64,000 bases of DNA from Ascoidea rubescens DSM 1968. Lineage: Eukaryota; Ascomycota; Saccharomycetes; Ascoideales; Ascoideaceae. The stretch spans positions 434,001-498,000 of the forward strand of contig NW_017962919.1 of NCBI RefSeq assembly GCF_001661345.1. Direction: 5' to 3'. The notes beneath the pieces were generated by a model that saw only the letters and a list, made by a program, of their open reading frames with translations, had not been told where the DNA came from and ran no database searches. Positions 50,223 to 60,571 of this stretch are shown here, in pieces (position 1 is the stretch's first letter; every line of letters begins with the position of its first letter). The position numbers and the translations under genes are program-made.

Positions 50223-51662
50223 ATGTCAGATTTAAATACTACAAACTCTGCTTCAAACCATTCACTTTCTTCATCACTCAAACAGAATGACAGTTATCAT
50301 GATATAAACGACAATAATACCATATCTGATATCAATACTCTTCATCCCATAAATAACAATAATGAGCCAAATATACAGGATACTCTTGATAACGTAACTC
50401 AAAACCTATCCAATTTATCCACTGATGATCAAACTACTCTGATTCAAAAAAAAAATTATAAATTATCCTTTGATGTTGGCGTAAGTGAAAACAAAAACCC
50501 CAAATACAGACCAACAATGGAAGATGTTCACACCTACGTTGCCAATTTCTGCGAGCGTTTAGATTGGGGTTACTTTGCTTTATTTGATGGCCATGCAGGA
50601 AAACAAGCTGCTAAATGGTGTGGTCAAAATCTACATTTATTACTACAAAACGAAATTCTCAAAAATGAAAAAAACTCATCAAAACTCATCAATGATCAAG
50701 ATATAAGATCCTGTTTGAATAACTGCTTTCAAGAAGCTGATAACTTGATCGCTGATAGTAATAACAGTATCGGCTCAAGTGGTTGTACCGCTGCCGTGGC
50801 TATAATAAGGTGGGAGCTAGATGATGATAATGATAGTGACAATTATAATGACAATTACAACGATAGTAATCCTCCACAAAAAAACAATACTAATATCAAC
50901 AATAACAATAATGACAATGATACAGATATCCATAAACATAGCATTATCAACAATAATGAAAATTACCAAGTCACCAAAAATAACTATAGAAATAAAGACA
51001 AAGACATGACAATACCCCAGTTTTCTGACCAGCTTAATAACTCAAAAATAAAAAGAAAACTACAATCAAATTTTCAATCTCAATCTCAGTCCCAATATCT
51101 TAAAGATTACTCAAATTTATTTGACTTCATTCCTACTCCAAACCATAGAAGAATGTTGTATACCGCAAATGTCGGCGATTCAAGATTGGTTCTTTGTAGA
51201 AATGGGTTTGCCATCAGACTATCTTACGACCATAAAGGCAGTGATACAAATGAATCAAATAGAATTGTTCAATCTGGAGGCTTAATAATGAGAAATAGAG
51301 TCAATGGAATTCTAGCTATAACAAGATCTTTAGGCGATCATTACTTGAAAAATTTAATAATCGGAAAACCCTACACAACAGCCTTGGAAATGACTGATGG
51401 TGACGAATTTCTAATAATTGCTTGTGATGGTTTATGGGATATTATAAAAGATCAAGATGCAGTTGATCTAATCAGAAACGAAGCCAACCCTCAAGTTGCT
51501 TCAAGAGTTTTATGTGATCATGCTATTAAAAATTTAAGTATGGATAATGTAACTGTCATGATCATAAGATTTGATCAAAGAATTTTAGAACTGACTTACT
51601 CTGATAGCGAATTAAGTGATTATGATGAATCTCAATCTCAAGATCAATTGAACTTATCCTGA
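50223..51662 (+). CDS. PTC1: Type 2C protein phosphatase Ptc1
   Basis: 479 residues. The PP2C core matches yeast Ptc1 (281 residues) closely: VGVSENKNPKYRPTMEDVHTYVANF, LDWGYFALFDGHAGKQAAKWCG, SGCTAAVAIIRWEL, TANVGDSRLVL, GGLIMRNRVNGILAITRSLGDH, ACDGLWDIIKDQDA. The metal-binding Asp and Gly residues are in place. Extra length comes from an 80-residue Asn/Ser/Thr-rich N-terminal extension and an insertion of about 110 residues between RWEL (near 196) and TANVGDSR (near 314), coded partly by GATAAT repeats. The C-terminal tail is acidic. Ptc1 dampens the HOG and cell-wall MAP kinase pathways. Confidence 0.95.
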   Translation: MSDLNTTNSASNHSLSSSLKQNDSYHDINDNNTISDINTLHPINNNNEPNIQDTLDNVTQNLSNLSTDDQTTLIQKKNYKLSFDVGVSENKNPKYRPTMEDVHTYVANFCERLDWGYFALFDGHAGKQAAKWCGQNLHLLLQNEILKNEKNSSKLINDQDIRSCLNNCFQEADNLIADSNNSIGSSGCTAAVAIIRWELDDDNDSDNYNDNYNDSNPPQKNNTNINNNNNDNDTDIHKHSIINNNENYQVTKNNYRNKDKDMTIPQFSDQLNNSKIKRKLQSNFQSQSQSQYLKDYSNLFDFIPTPNHRRMLYTANVGDSRLVLCRNGFAIRLSYDHKGSDTNESNRIVQSGGLIMRNRVNGILAITRSLGDHYLKNLIIGKPYTTALEMTDGDEFLIIACDGLWDIIKDQDAVDLIRNEANPQVASRVLCDHAIKNLSMDNVTVMIIRFDQRILELTYSDSELSDYDESQSQDQLNLS

Positions 51663-52881
51663 TACAAAATTGCTTAAACAAAACTGAAAGTAATGAAAAA
51701 ATAATGAAAAAATAATGAAAAAATAATGAAAAAATAATGAAAAAATAATGAAAAAATAATGAAAAAATAATGAAAAAAAAAAAATTATAAAAAACTAATT
51801 AAAATATCAACTTCATATTTTCTATCTCTATCTGATTTAACCGTATAATTTATTTTTAATGTTTTCCAGTATTTAATTAGTTATGTCTATGCTTTCCAAT
51901 TTCTAATTTAAAATCTCGCTCCAATCTAGTTTTAATTTCCTGACTCCAAATCTATAAACCTTTAAAGCTAAATCTTCACTTTCCCAGTTTTTAATTTTAA
52001 TTTTTAATTTTGTTTGTTTATTACTTATCACTTATTTTTTTTCTTTTTCTTATGTTTTTACTTTGATGTGCTTGTCTTTATATTTTCTACTATCTACTAC
52101 TACTTTATCATTTTACTATACTGTTTTTACTTTTTTTAATTTTAATTTCATTTTTATTGTCCTTATTTTTATTTTTTTTTGTTGATTTTATTTATTTGAC
52201 CTTCATTATTTAAATGTTTATTTCAATATTGTTTTACTATTGCTTAGCTATTTTTCTAATAAAACAGATTTAAAATTAGTTATTGATAAACAAATTTCAA
52301 GAATTCTGATCTTCATATCTTGTAAAATGCAGAGGCGCGTCAGTCAAATGCAAGGTGGTGTAATTTTGTATTAACCAAAATCCTAACGGAAACCTAATTC
52401 CCAATAGAAACAATACCCTTTTTATAATTAAATTCTATTTATTTTCATATATAGATAAGAAAAATATAAGTGTCCTATAACATGGTTTGGCTTTTCTAAA
52501 AAAATACATCTATTTTGAATAAATTTTTATAATTTCGTTCAAGGGAAATGCACTTTAGATGAGAATTAAAACTGATAAAAGACTGTTTACAATTAGCAGA
52601 TTAAAAATTGTATAACAGTATAATCAGCATAATTTAGAAAAAAAAAAAATTCAAAAAAAATAATGAAGATATGCAATCATATTGTAAAAAATAAAATATC
52701 TTTTTCAAAAAAAAATGTGTTTAAAAAAAATGATAATAAAGCATAATTGAAACAAAAAAAAAGATTGACTTTAAAAACAATAATTAACGATAATATAGAG
52801 TTAACGATGATTAAGAGCATTAATGGATTTTCATAAACTCCAGTATAAAAAACAAAAAATAATGATAATGAATAAAAAAAA
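51663..52881. other. Intergenic region between convergent PTC1 and PAC1
   Basis: An array of about seven 11-bp units (GAAAAAATAAT) lies at 51696-51775, just after PTC1. The remainder is extremely AT-rich with long T runs. Both flanking genes end here, so it holds two 3' UTRs. An 80-codon leftward frame (52677-52919) is low complexity. Confidence 0.6.
51696..51775. repeat. 11-bp tandem repeat 3' of PTC1
   Basis: GAAAAAATAAT repeated about seven times head to tail, beginning about 34 bases after the PTC1 stop codon. Confidence 0.9.
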
Positions 52882-54627
52882 TCATGCCCAGATACAAACA
52901 GTATTATCGGCACCACCACTAGCTAAAGTGCATCTAATACTTTTGTCTAACTTTATTAGTTTCCTTTTTTGTTTTTCAGCTTCTTTTTTAGACTCTTTTG
53001 AAGTAGAACCGTTTGCTGAAGTTGATGAATTATCGACAAGTTCTTCGATTTTAGATGTTTCATCTTCCCGTTTTTCATTGAACGAATTGACTGAATTTTC
53101 AGTTTTCACAGTACTGTTATTTTGAATGTTTTTTTCATTTTCATCGTTATCATCATCTTCTTCGTTATCATTTTCAAAATTGATACATGAAGCAAAACAT
53201 ATCTTATTGATAAAGCTTTCATGGCCACCGGACAAAGTTTTGATGCATTTGATTACATCATAATTCGTCAAAGATATATCCCAAATTTTAATTGTTTTAT
53301 CATCGGAAGCTGAAAATAAATATCTACCGCCAGGATGAAATTGTAAAGATCTTACCCAAGAGGAATGGCCTTTTAAATCAGCTAGAAGAACACCGGTTGG
53401 ATTCGATGAGGGCAATGGGCTTCTGTGTGGTCTAATTATTGGTAAAGGTAATAGCCAAATTTTAATTGTGTCATCTCTACCACATGTTGCACAATATTTG
53501 TAGCCCAAGGTTTTATAATTTTGATTATCTAAAATTTCTTTTGAGACAAATTTTTTGGCCAATTTATCTAAATAAACATTTGAAATTTCGGGAACAAATT
53601 TACAGTCTTCAACAACTTGATGGTGTCCAATCAATAAAGCCAAACCAGTACCAGTATCTGAATGAGACAATCTAATACTTTGATCATTTGAGCAACTTAA
53701 TAAGAAGTTATCATTATAATTTAGATTAATTGATCTGACCCAATTTGAGTGACCAATAAACGATTTTAAACACCAGCCATTAGTAATATCCCATAATTTA
53801 ATTGAAAAATCTCTTGAACAACTAAACAAGTGATTTGGATTTGAATTTTTAAAAGATATTGAAGAAATCGAGTGATCGTGACCAGATAAAGTTCTAATTG
53901 GTTTATAATCATTATTAGGATCCCAAATTTTGATAAATAAATCAGATGAACATGTTGCAAAGAGGTATATTTGATTTTTCGAAAAAGTTGAGCTATTTTT
54001 GAGACCATTGCTATCATTATTCTGGATACTGTTACTACTACTGTTACTACTGTTATTCAAAGAAGTTAGGGAGATTGGTAAGGGGGAGAAACATGTACAG
54101 TTAATTGATCTTGAATGGGCGTTTTTGTTAATAAATTCTGGTTGGATTGAGTTTAATAAATCCCACACTATTAAGGAACCGTCGTTACAGCCAGAAACTA
54201 GTTGTGGCAAAATTGGATGGATTGAGATTGTATTGACTTGAGATTTATGAGCTTTTAAAGTTTGTTTGACATTTGTTGGTAACCAATTTATCTTTTTTAA
54301 GGAAGATAAGTCATTGTTATCGTTTGTAGTTAGAGAGGAAAAGGAATCAGTTATATTATTGTTGAAATTATTATTATTTAAGATTTCGTTTAGTTGATTG
54401 ACTTTATTTTCCAATTCAAGGATTTTCTTTTGAAGCCTTATAACCGTCGACCATTTTTTTTCTAACAAGTTAATTTCCGAAGAGGCAATTAAGTCAAAAT
54501 CGGTGTTATTGAAGGATAAATTGTGAATTAATTCATCGATTAATTCCTGGTCAATATCTCTATTTTTAAGGTAAATTATTATTGATCTATTAAGATCATT
54601 TTGCTGTTTAATTGTTAGAGTAGACAT
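52882..54627 (-). CDS. PAC1: LIS1 homologue Pac1 (dynein regulator)
   Basis: 581 residues from MSTLTIKQQ at 54627; the frame extends to a TTG at 54666 that is discounted. A LisH dimerisation motif lies at about 5-40, then a coiled coil (55-85, KKWSTVIRLQKKILELENKVNQLN), then seven WD40 repeats starting TLKAHKSQVNTISIHP. The repeat HSRSINCTCFSP carries a Ser/Asn-rich insertion. WVRSLQFHPGGRYLFSASDDKTIKIWD is the LIS1 hallmark. A charged insertion (EDDDNDENEKN to KKEAEKQKRK) precedes the last repeat, ending ASGGADNTVCIWA. Pac1 targets dynein to microtubule plus ends for spindle positioning. Confidence 0.92.
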   Translation of the reverse strand: MSTLTIKQQNDLNRSIIIYLKNRDIDQELIDELIHNLSFNNTDFDLIASSEINLLEKKWSTVIRLQKKILELENKVNQLNEILNNNNFNNNITDSFSSLTTNDNNDLSSLKKINWLPTNVKQTLKAHKSQVNTISIHPILPQLVSGCNDGSLIVWDLLNSIQPEFINKNAHSRSINCTCFSPLPISLTSLNNSSNSSSNSIQNNDSNGLKNSSTFSKNQIYLFATCSSDLFIKIWDPNNDYKPIRTLSGHDHSISSISFKNSNPNHLFSCSRDFSIKLWDITNGWCLKSFIGHSNWVRSINLNYNDNFLLSCSNDQSIRLSHSDTGTGLALLIGHHQVVEDCKFVPEISNVYLDKLAKKFVSKEILDNQNYKTLGYKYCATCGRDDTIKIWLLPLPIIRPHRSPLPSSNPTGVLLADLKGHSSWVRSLQFHPGGRYLFSASDDKTIKIWDISLTNYDVIKCIKTLSGGHESFINKICFASCINFENDNEEDDDNDENEKNIQNNSTVKTENSVNSFNEKREDETSKIEELVDNSSTSANGSTSKESKKEAEKQKRKLIKLDKSIRCTLASGGADNTVCIWA

Positions 54628-55287
54628 GAAGGAAAAAAAATCAAAATAACACTTAATTAGTATCAATTACTAGGTAATAAAGCGCAGTTTGAGAAACTGA
54701 TAGCAATTAGTTGATGGCGATGAATAAGTTTAGTTTAATTGCTGATTGTTGATTGTGTTGGACTGTTGATCAAAAAAATTTGTTGATTTGGTTTGGATTT
54801 GACTTTGTCCAATCACGTGCAAAAGGGTATAAATCTAAATATTTCCAAGAAATTCCAAAAATTCCCCAAAGATTCTCAAATTTCCCGATTTTCCGATTTT
54901 TCCAAAGTTTGGTAGAAATTTAAATTAAAAAAACAAAAAAAAACAAAAAAAAACTGGAATATTTCAGGTGGAAGGAGTTAAAAACAAACTAGGGATTTGT
55001 ATTATACTATAAAGGGGAATTTGTGTAAACTGTATTAAATTAAACTAAGTCAAGATAAATTAAACTGAAATAAACTAAAGTAAAGTAGGAGAGACTAGAG
55101 TAGACTAAATTGAAAAAATGATATATAAATGAAAGAATAAGATGGTGATGTTTATCACCTTTATTGGACTAATTAATTGGGCTGTCAATTCATTTGATTA
55201 TCTTTCAAATCAGAATTTAATGTAAATTTGAATTTAAACTATTGGAGTATTGGAGTATTGGATTATCGATTTTTGACGATTTTTTTT
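54628..55287. other. PAC1 promoter and CHS7 3' region
   Basis: CACGTG lies at 54814-54819. An A-rich AAAAAACAAA patch lies near 54925-54950, and repeated TAAACTRAA words lie near 55030-55110. No gene is evident. Confidence 0.55.
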
Positions 55288-56235
55288 CTAACGAAGTTGA
55301 GTGAAAATACTAGATTTGTCATCATCATGATAAAGACCCATTCCTGGATCAGTTGGGTTTTCGTTACTTGCAACACTGAATTCCAAATCTTCCAATGTTA
55401 TCATATCCCAATATTTGAACAACATCATGTAGGTAAAGACATTTGCTAAGGATGTAAAGAATAAAGAATCTAAGTAATGGTTGCAACCCTCGCAAATTAT
55501 ATTCGATAAAGCATATAGTAAGACCTGCCCAGCTATGAAAAAGCATACACCTAATAAGAAAGCACCAAAAGCCCAAATATTATCAAGAATAAAGAGTGAT
55601 AAAATCAGTTGAGAGATGATATAGACAAGCACAAACACAGCATTTATAATATATAATACGATAAACAATGGAACAGTTTGATTTAAATTGATTCCATCAA
55701 ACCAATTTTGAAATGTGAATAATGAGATGATGAAGGATAAAGCGAAAAATACTAAACTTGATAATCTTAGTAAGAACATTGCTTTCTTTTTTCCATCTTC
55801 CCAAATTTCAAACCCTGTTAAACCTGTTATCATCAAAGTCCAGCAAGCCATTGAGGAGAAACCATTTTGAATTGCTACAAAATACTTAAAAGTATCTGAA
55901 CCTGGGGGAACAACTCCACAATCAACTATTAAACTCAAAAAGGAGAGAATAAAAATTATTTCAAAAAAATAAATCATTTCATTTCTTCCGATTGCAGTAT
56001 ATTTGCTTTTAATGTTGAATAAAATCACGACAACCAAAATTAATGCACCAATGTTTATGAAAGCTGTACCTATTTGAAAGATCATAGTGTTGGCTAATAT
56101 AATACTTCTGGCATAACATTTTGGGATTACACCTATTGAGATTGATTCTAGTTGCTTATCGATTGGGTTTGTTAAAATTGTGCACAAGGGTATGGAAGCC
56201 TGTTGACAAAGTTCTGTAAAATTTCCAAAACCCAT
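55288..56235 (-). CDS. CHS7: Chitin synthase export chaperone Chs7
   Basis: 315 residues, as in yeast (316). There are seven membrane segments. Diagnostic stretches are CYARSIILANTMIFQIGTAFINIGAL, NIKSKYTAIGRNEMIYFF, VDCGVVPPGSDTFKYFVAIQNG, IAGQVLLYALSNIICEGCNHYLDSLFF and the C-terminal KYWDMITLEDLEFSV. Chs7 lets chitin synthase III (Chs3) fold and leave the ER, so it governs chitin in the cell wall. The upstream neighbour ATG15 is in the same orientation, and the 490-bp spacer is the likely CHS7 promoter. Confidence 0.96.
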   Translation of the reverse strand: MGFGNFTELCQQASIPLCTILTNPIDKQLESISIGVIPKCYARSIILANTMIFQIGTAFINIGALILVVVILFNIKSKYTAIGRNEMIYFFEIIFILSFLSLIVDCGVVPPGSDTFKYFVAIQNGFSSMACWTLMITGLTGFEIWEDGKKKAMFLLRLSSLVFFALSFIISLFTFQNWFDGINLNQTVPLFIVLYIINAVFVLVYIISQLILSLFILDNIWAFGAFLLGVCFFIAGQVLLYALSNIICEGCNHYLDSLFFTSLANVFTYMMLFKYWDMITLEDLEFSVASNENPTDPGMGLYHDDDKSSIFTQLR

Positions 56236-56725
56236 TTTGAGTTATTATTGTTCTCGTTGCAGTTAAGCCGCTATTGATACTGGTGTTGGTATTGTTGTGG
56301 ATAATATTGTGAATGCTGATGAGAATACTATTGTTGATCTGGACTAGTATAGCTCTGGTCAGAACAAAGTTGTTGTTGAAAGAGTAATTGCAATAATAAA
56401 GGCCTGAAAAATAAGATAAATGGAGAGAAATTATGTTCAAACTGGCCTTTTGAAATGACAATGAGCTTTATAGGTGAAGAGCCAAAAAGAAACGAGATTC
56501 AAGTCCAAAACCAATTTTAAAATTTTTGCATGGAAGGAGGTCTACCGTACAAAAATAACGAGGTCTGCTAACATTGCGCAGCGCCCACGCACCGCTCCGC
56601 CCCCGCATCGAGGGTCTGTTCTATTTATAACCTCTGACAATAACGCGGAAATATGCAATAATATGCAATATATGCAGAAAAGGTAGTATCACCAAAAGCA
56701 GCAAAAGCAGCAAAAGCAGCACCTT
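56236..56725. other. CHS7 promoter and ATG15 3' region
   Basis: A short GC-rich patch lies at about 56565-56620 (GCGCAGCGCCCACGCACC and onward). An AGCAAAAGC repeat with unit AAAAGCAGC lies at about 56693-56720. A 101-codon leftward frame (56156-56461) overlaps CHS7 and is a shadow. Confidence 0.55.
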
Positions 56726-58477
56726 CTAGAGAGTGAATCGCCAACTGGGACAGTCTTTACAGGGAGGAGGATCCACACACACAGGCACCTGTTGCTGGTA
56801 ACCTCCAATCACCTGCTCTATCATAAACTTGATGCTGTGTTTCAAAATGTTCACAGTCCATCCTTTATCTCTAACCACATCGTAAACACAGGTTTTGCCA
56901 GAGAAGCACTGTGTTTCAAATCCATAACCTGCAATGGAACAGCTACTGCTGACTCCATTGCATGTTCCTAAATATATTGGGTCTGCATTATTTCCAAAAT
57001 GATAAATATTTTCATAGTCCTTTAGTAAACCTGGAGGCATTGGTAGGTGTAGTCTTTTGGTAGCTAAGAGCTCAGGAACTGCTTCAAATGTAACCACAGG
57101 CAAACCAAACGTTCTTCCTAATAGAGAGCTCAAGGACCCACCTAAAGAATGACCGGTCACAAAGATATTTTCAATACCAGGATACATTTTGATTATATCA
57201 AGAAAAAACCTCAACGTTTGCTTATAGTATCTATCATTACGATACAATTCTAATTCAAGACATTTTTCATTACAATTATATGAACTTTTATAACAATCGC
57301 AAACTGTGGTCCATAGATAACTAATTCTAGCACAGCAACAGCTGAATAGTAAGTTATCATTGAGTTTATCATTGGTGCTTGTGCTTCCCCTTTTATTAAA
57401 TTGGTTATTATTAAAATTATAGTCAAGACCAACGTTATAATCGGTATTGAGTTTATCATTATTAATATTATTATAAGCATAATTATTTAGCAAAGAAAAT
57501 GACGCTTCACTCCCTTTGATCGCTATAACCATTGTTTCATTGTAATTATCAACAAAAATTTGTCCTCTTACCCCATCAGCTAACCATCCAAATCCGCTAT
57601 TGATATCATGGTGATTACCAGTATTATTATTTGTATTATTTGTACTGCTTTTATTGAGATCAAAGTTACCATTGTTATTCCATGGGGAAGATAGATTATA
57701 CCAATCCTTATTATTCTTTGGAGTTTCATAATATGCATTTGATGACATGAAAGCAAGTGTCAATATTGTATTATAATCTGTAATATTTGGTACGATATTG
57801 TCTTCATCAGCCAATCTCCACTTGAAATTTTTATCAGCTTTAATACCATTCTCGCGTCTATCGGAATAATCAATACTGCAGTGAATATTATCCAAATGAT
57901 TTAAAATGTCCAACTTATCTTTACCAAACTTTAATTTTTTATTTTTTTTAATTGTTTTGATGGGTAATGAGACATTCCAATAATAATCCTTCTCCAATTT
58001 TGTATTTCCCATATCATTACTAATTTCATAATTTTCAAGTGATAATTTTAATGAATATTTATCAATTAAATGATCGGTTATATCCAATCTTTTATAAGTT
58101 CCATTATTATTATGAAAAACGTGTTTTATCCTGAAAAATTTATAAGCATCATTAAAATTGCCATTAAGATCACTATCAATATAAATATTTTTGTTATAAT
58201 TATAATCGATGTTGATACCTTTATAAAATGGTAGCAAGTCTAATTTGTGGGTTAATTTGTTATTATAAATGCGTTCATAATCAATGTATTCTTTACTCAA
58301 TTTAATCATGAAAAACCCTGAGATCAATAACACTACAAATAACAGTGATAAAACTGATTTCTGGGAATAATTCTTCTTTATCTTATTTGGTTCACTCAAT
58401 TTATTAAATCTTAAACTATTTTTGCAGTCCTCGTTATATTCCTCATTGTTTTTGGAATAAATAGTTTGAAATAACAT
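56726..58477 (-). CDS. ATG15: Vacuolar phospholipase Atg15
   Basis: 583 residues. A type II signal anchor lies at about 40-60 (SVLSLLFVVLLISGFFMIKL), as in yeast Atg15, which reaches the vacuole through the multivesicular body pathway. The lipase core has GFGWLADGVRGQIFVDN, the nucleophile elbow GHSLG with Ser444, and CNGVSSSCSIAGYGFETQCFSGKTC, all typical of Atg15. The enzyme breaks down autophagic bodies. Asn-rich insertions lie near 57380-57440 and 57610-57650. The C terminus is Cys/Pro-rich (CVDPPPCKDCPSW). Confidence 0.95.
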   Translation of the reverse strand: MLFQTIYSKNNEEYNEDCKNSLRFNKLSEPNKIKKNYSQKSVLSLLFVVLLISGFFMIKLSKEYIDYERIYNNKLTHKLDLLPFYKGINIDYNYNKNIYIDSDLNGNFNDAYKFFRIKHVFHNNNGTYKRLDITDHLIDKYSLKLSLENYEISNDMGNTKLEKDYYWNVSLPIKTIKKNKKLKFGKDKLDILNHLDNIHCSIDYSDRRENGIKADKNFKWRLADEDNIVPNITDYNTILTLAFMSSNAYYETPKNNKDWYNLSSPWNNNGNFDLNKSSTNNTNNNTGNHHDINSGFGWLADGVRGQIFVDNYNETMVIAIKGSEASFSLLNNYAYNNINNDKLNTDYNVGLDYNFNNNQFNKRGSTSTNDKLNDNLLFSCCCARISYLWTTVCDCYKSSYNCNEKCLELELYRNDRYYKQTLRFFLDIIKMYPGIENIFVTGHSLGGSLSSLLGRTFGLPVVTFEAVPELLATKRLHLPMPPGLLKDYENIYHFGNNADPIYLGTCNGVSSSCSIAGYGFETQCFSGKTCVYDVVRDKGWTVNILKHSIKFMIEQVIGGYQQQVPVCVDPPPCKDCPSWRFTL

Positions 58478-58673
58478 TCTTGGTTTATTTATTAACTGGC
58501 ACTCATCCGCAATTCAAGAAATTATTGGCTGATCAAAACAAGAGACTACAACCATTGAGTGATCCAAATCAAACCAAATCTTTTCTTATCAGAAAACCAG
58601 AATCTTGGATGGATTAGTAATTACATAATATTATATAATATATACATCCTTATAATTTATAGAGTTTTATATT

Positions 58674-58754
58674 GGCATCATGGCCGAGCGGTTAAGGCGA
58701 AAGATTAGAAATCTTTTGGGATCTCCCGCGCAGGTTCGAGTCCTGCTGATGTCG
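58674..58754 (+). tRNA. tRNA-Ser (anticodon AGA)
   Basis: 81 nt with the long variable arm of serine tRNAs. The acceptor GGCATCA/TGATGTC pairs fully (one G-T), the discriminator is G, the anticodon loop is TTAGAAA (AGA), and the B box is GTTCGAGTC. It is close to S. cerevisiae tRNA-Ser(AGA). An intact T8 terminator follows from 58757. Confidence 0.97.
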
Positions 58755-58904
58755 TATTTTTTTTCTATTATGATTTGTGCAGCTGATCTCTTTTTTGCGA
58801 GGGTAACGGCTGTGAAGTTTTTTGGCATATTCCCACATTTTGGTTATTAAGTCTTCAACGCCATCTCGTCCCAGTTTAACCGCAACATTTTTAGTATAAT
58901 TATA

Positions 58905-59684
58905 ATGAGATCGATTACTTCGCTGTTACCTTTATTCAATAGAAATGTATTATTTATAAGCAGGTCATTCAACCGGGTTTCAGCTCGCCCATTTTCATCG
59001 ATAAATTCATACTTGAGGAATTCATCCTCGTCCTCCTCATCTCCCATAAAGATTGATCCAGACTCGATAATCGATGAAGATAAAGGTTCATTAGATAAAA
59101 AGAAAATAAAAGGCCAAAACAGTGTCAAAGATGCTGTTGGTGAGAAAAGTAATAATATTCTGAGCAAAACAAGCGAGAACGACAAAAACTTGAACAATAA
59201 TTTAGATAAGAATGAATCAACTATAAATCCGGGCAAAAAATTAGATGTTAAAACTGATATTGAAAAGGAATTTTCAAAGAAAAATTCGCCCAAAAACGTT
59301 TCATTAAAAATACATGATGAAAGAAATAATGACCATGATAATGAAAAAAATAAAGGCATCAGTAACGATAAAAACCTGAAACGTTCTAAAAGCAAAACCA
59401 ATAAAAAAACAATATTGAAAAGAAAGTTGAATAAACCAATTTTATTACAAGATTTGATGGACCATGGTATTGCATTCCATCCTGATTTTCACAAATTTTC
59501 ATATTCTTTATGCTTCAAAGAGAATTTCGACCGTTGGAACAAAGTCCCGGTTGATATCATCAAAAAAATTGATCCACTTTATATTCCCAAGAAAGATGAC
59601 GAGATCGAGGTCCATCAATACAAAGGAGGAAGAATCAAAAGCTCTATCAGCTTCTACTACAACTTGAACAAGGCTCGATCATGA
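58905..59684 (+). CDS. Putative mitochondrial protein, unknown function
   Basis: 259 residues from ATG 58905. The N terminus is a good mitochondrial presequence (MRSITSLLPLFNRNVLFISRSFNRVSARPFSS, basic, no acidic residue). The middle (45-165) is charged and disordered, rich in Lys/Asn/Asp. A compact C-terminal domain (about 175-259) reads LLQDLMDHGIAFHPDFHKFSYSLCFKENFDRW and then DPLYIPKKDDEIEVHQYKGGRIKSSISFYYNL, which looks conserved. I do not recognise the family. A role in mitochondrial gene expression or assembly would be a guess. Confidence 0.75.
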   Translation: MRSITSLLPLFNRNVLFISRSFNRVSARPFSSINSYLRNSSSSSSSPIKIDPDSIIDEDKGSLDKKKIKGQNSVKDAVGEKSNNILSKTSENDKNLNNNLDKNESTINPGKKLDVKTDIEKEFSKKNSPKNVSLKIHDERNNDHDNEKNKGISNDKNLKRSKSKTNKKTILKRKLNKPILLQDLMDHGIAFHPDFHKFSYSLCFKENFDRWNKVPVDIIKKIDPLYIPKKDDEIEVHQYKGGRIKSSISFYYNLNKARS

Positions 59685-60091
59685 ACCGGTAACTCGCCAG
59701 TCTGACACTACATACTTTTTTATACTATATCTTATGGCTCCTATATATACTCACACTACACACCTTCTCTTATTGCTTTGTCTGCTTTGTCGTCTCTTTC
59801 CTTTTCCCCAGTCTTTTTAGAGGTCCCTTTCCAGTGGCGCCATTCTCTCACGTGCGTGTCTGAGCCGTTTTGACTGTTTGTGGTAGATAAACAAATAAAC
59901 GTCAATAAATGTCAATAGTCTGCAATCGGTAAACAGTCAATAAACAATAACTATCTTAATACCATCACTGGACATTTCACCTCATTCAAATTTAATTGAT
60001 ATCATTTATATCCAGGTTTTTTTCAGTTTTTATAGTTTTTTTTCAGGTTTTTTCAGATTTTTTTTGCTCAACTACTAAAAGTGTATTCAAA
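59685..60091. other. UBC11 promoter region
   Basis: A short GC-richer part at about 59810-59880 contains CACGTG at 59849-59854, followed by TTCAGGTTTTTTTCAG-like T-rich repeats (60015-60065) just before the UBC11 start. Confidence 0.55.
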
Positions 60092-60571
60092 ATGGATAAT
60101 TCAATTCATGTTCCTGATGGTTACTCAGTCTCAAAGAGATTACAAAGTGAATTAGTTCAATTAATGATGTCTTCTACTCCAGGAATTTCTGCGTTTCCAG
60201 AAGATGACTCAAATCTATTAAAATGGTTTGGCACAATAGAAGGCCCTGAAGATACTCCATATGAAAATTTAAAATTCAAAATATCTCTTGATTTTCCAAA
60301 TAACTATCCTTATAAACCTCCAACAATAAAATTTATTTCTCCAATGTGGCATCCAAATATTGATATGAGTGGTAACATTTGTCTTGATATCTTGAAGGAA
60401 AAATGGAGCGCAATTTATAATATCCAAACCATTTTGTTAAGTTTGCAAAGTCTATTAGGTGAACCCAATAATAAAAGTCCATTGAATGCTCAAGCCGCTC
60501 AATTATGGGATACTGATATGAAAGAATATAAAAGATTATTGATGCAAAGATATGAAGAAATCGATGACTAG
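60092..60571 (+). CDS. UBC11: Ubiquitin-conjugating enzyme E2-C (Ubc11/UbcH10)
   Basis: 159 residues from the ATG at 60092; an upstream in-frame extension is T-rich and lacks an ATG. The E2 fold has the HPN motif (87-89) and catalytic Cys97 in [17 protein letters not shown]. The short N-terminal extension before VSKRLQSEL, and [14 protein letters not shown], mark the UbcH10/Ubc11 group, which supplies ubiquitin to the anaphase-promoting complex for cyclin and securin destruction. It shares that pathway with APC5 at 7782-11180, although the two are 49 kb apart. Confidence 0.93.
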   Translation: MDNSIHVPDGYSVSKRLQSELVQLMMSSTPGISAFPEDDSNLLKWFGTIEGPEDTPYENLKFKISLDFPNNYPYKPPTIKFISPMWHPNIDMSGNICLDILKEKWSAIYNIQTILLSLQSLLGEPNNKSPLNAQAAQLWDTDMKEYKRLLMQRYEEIDD

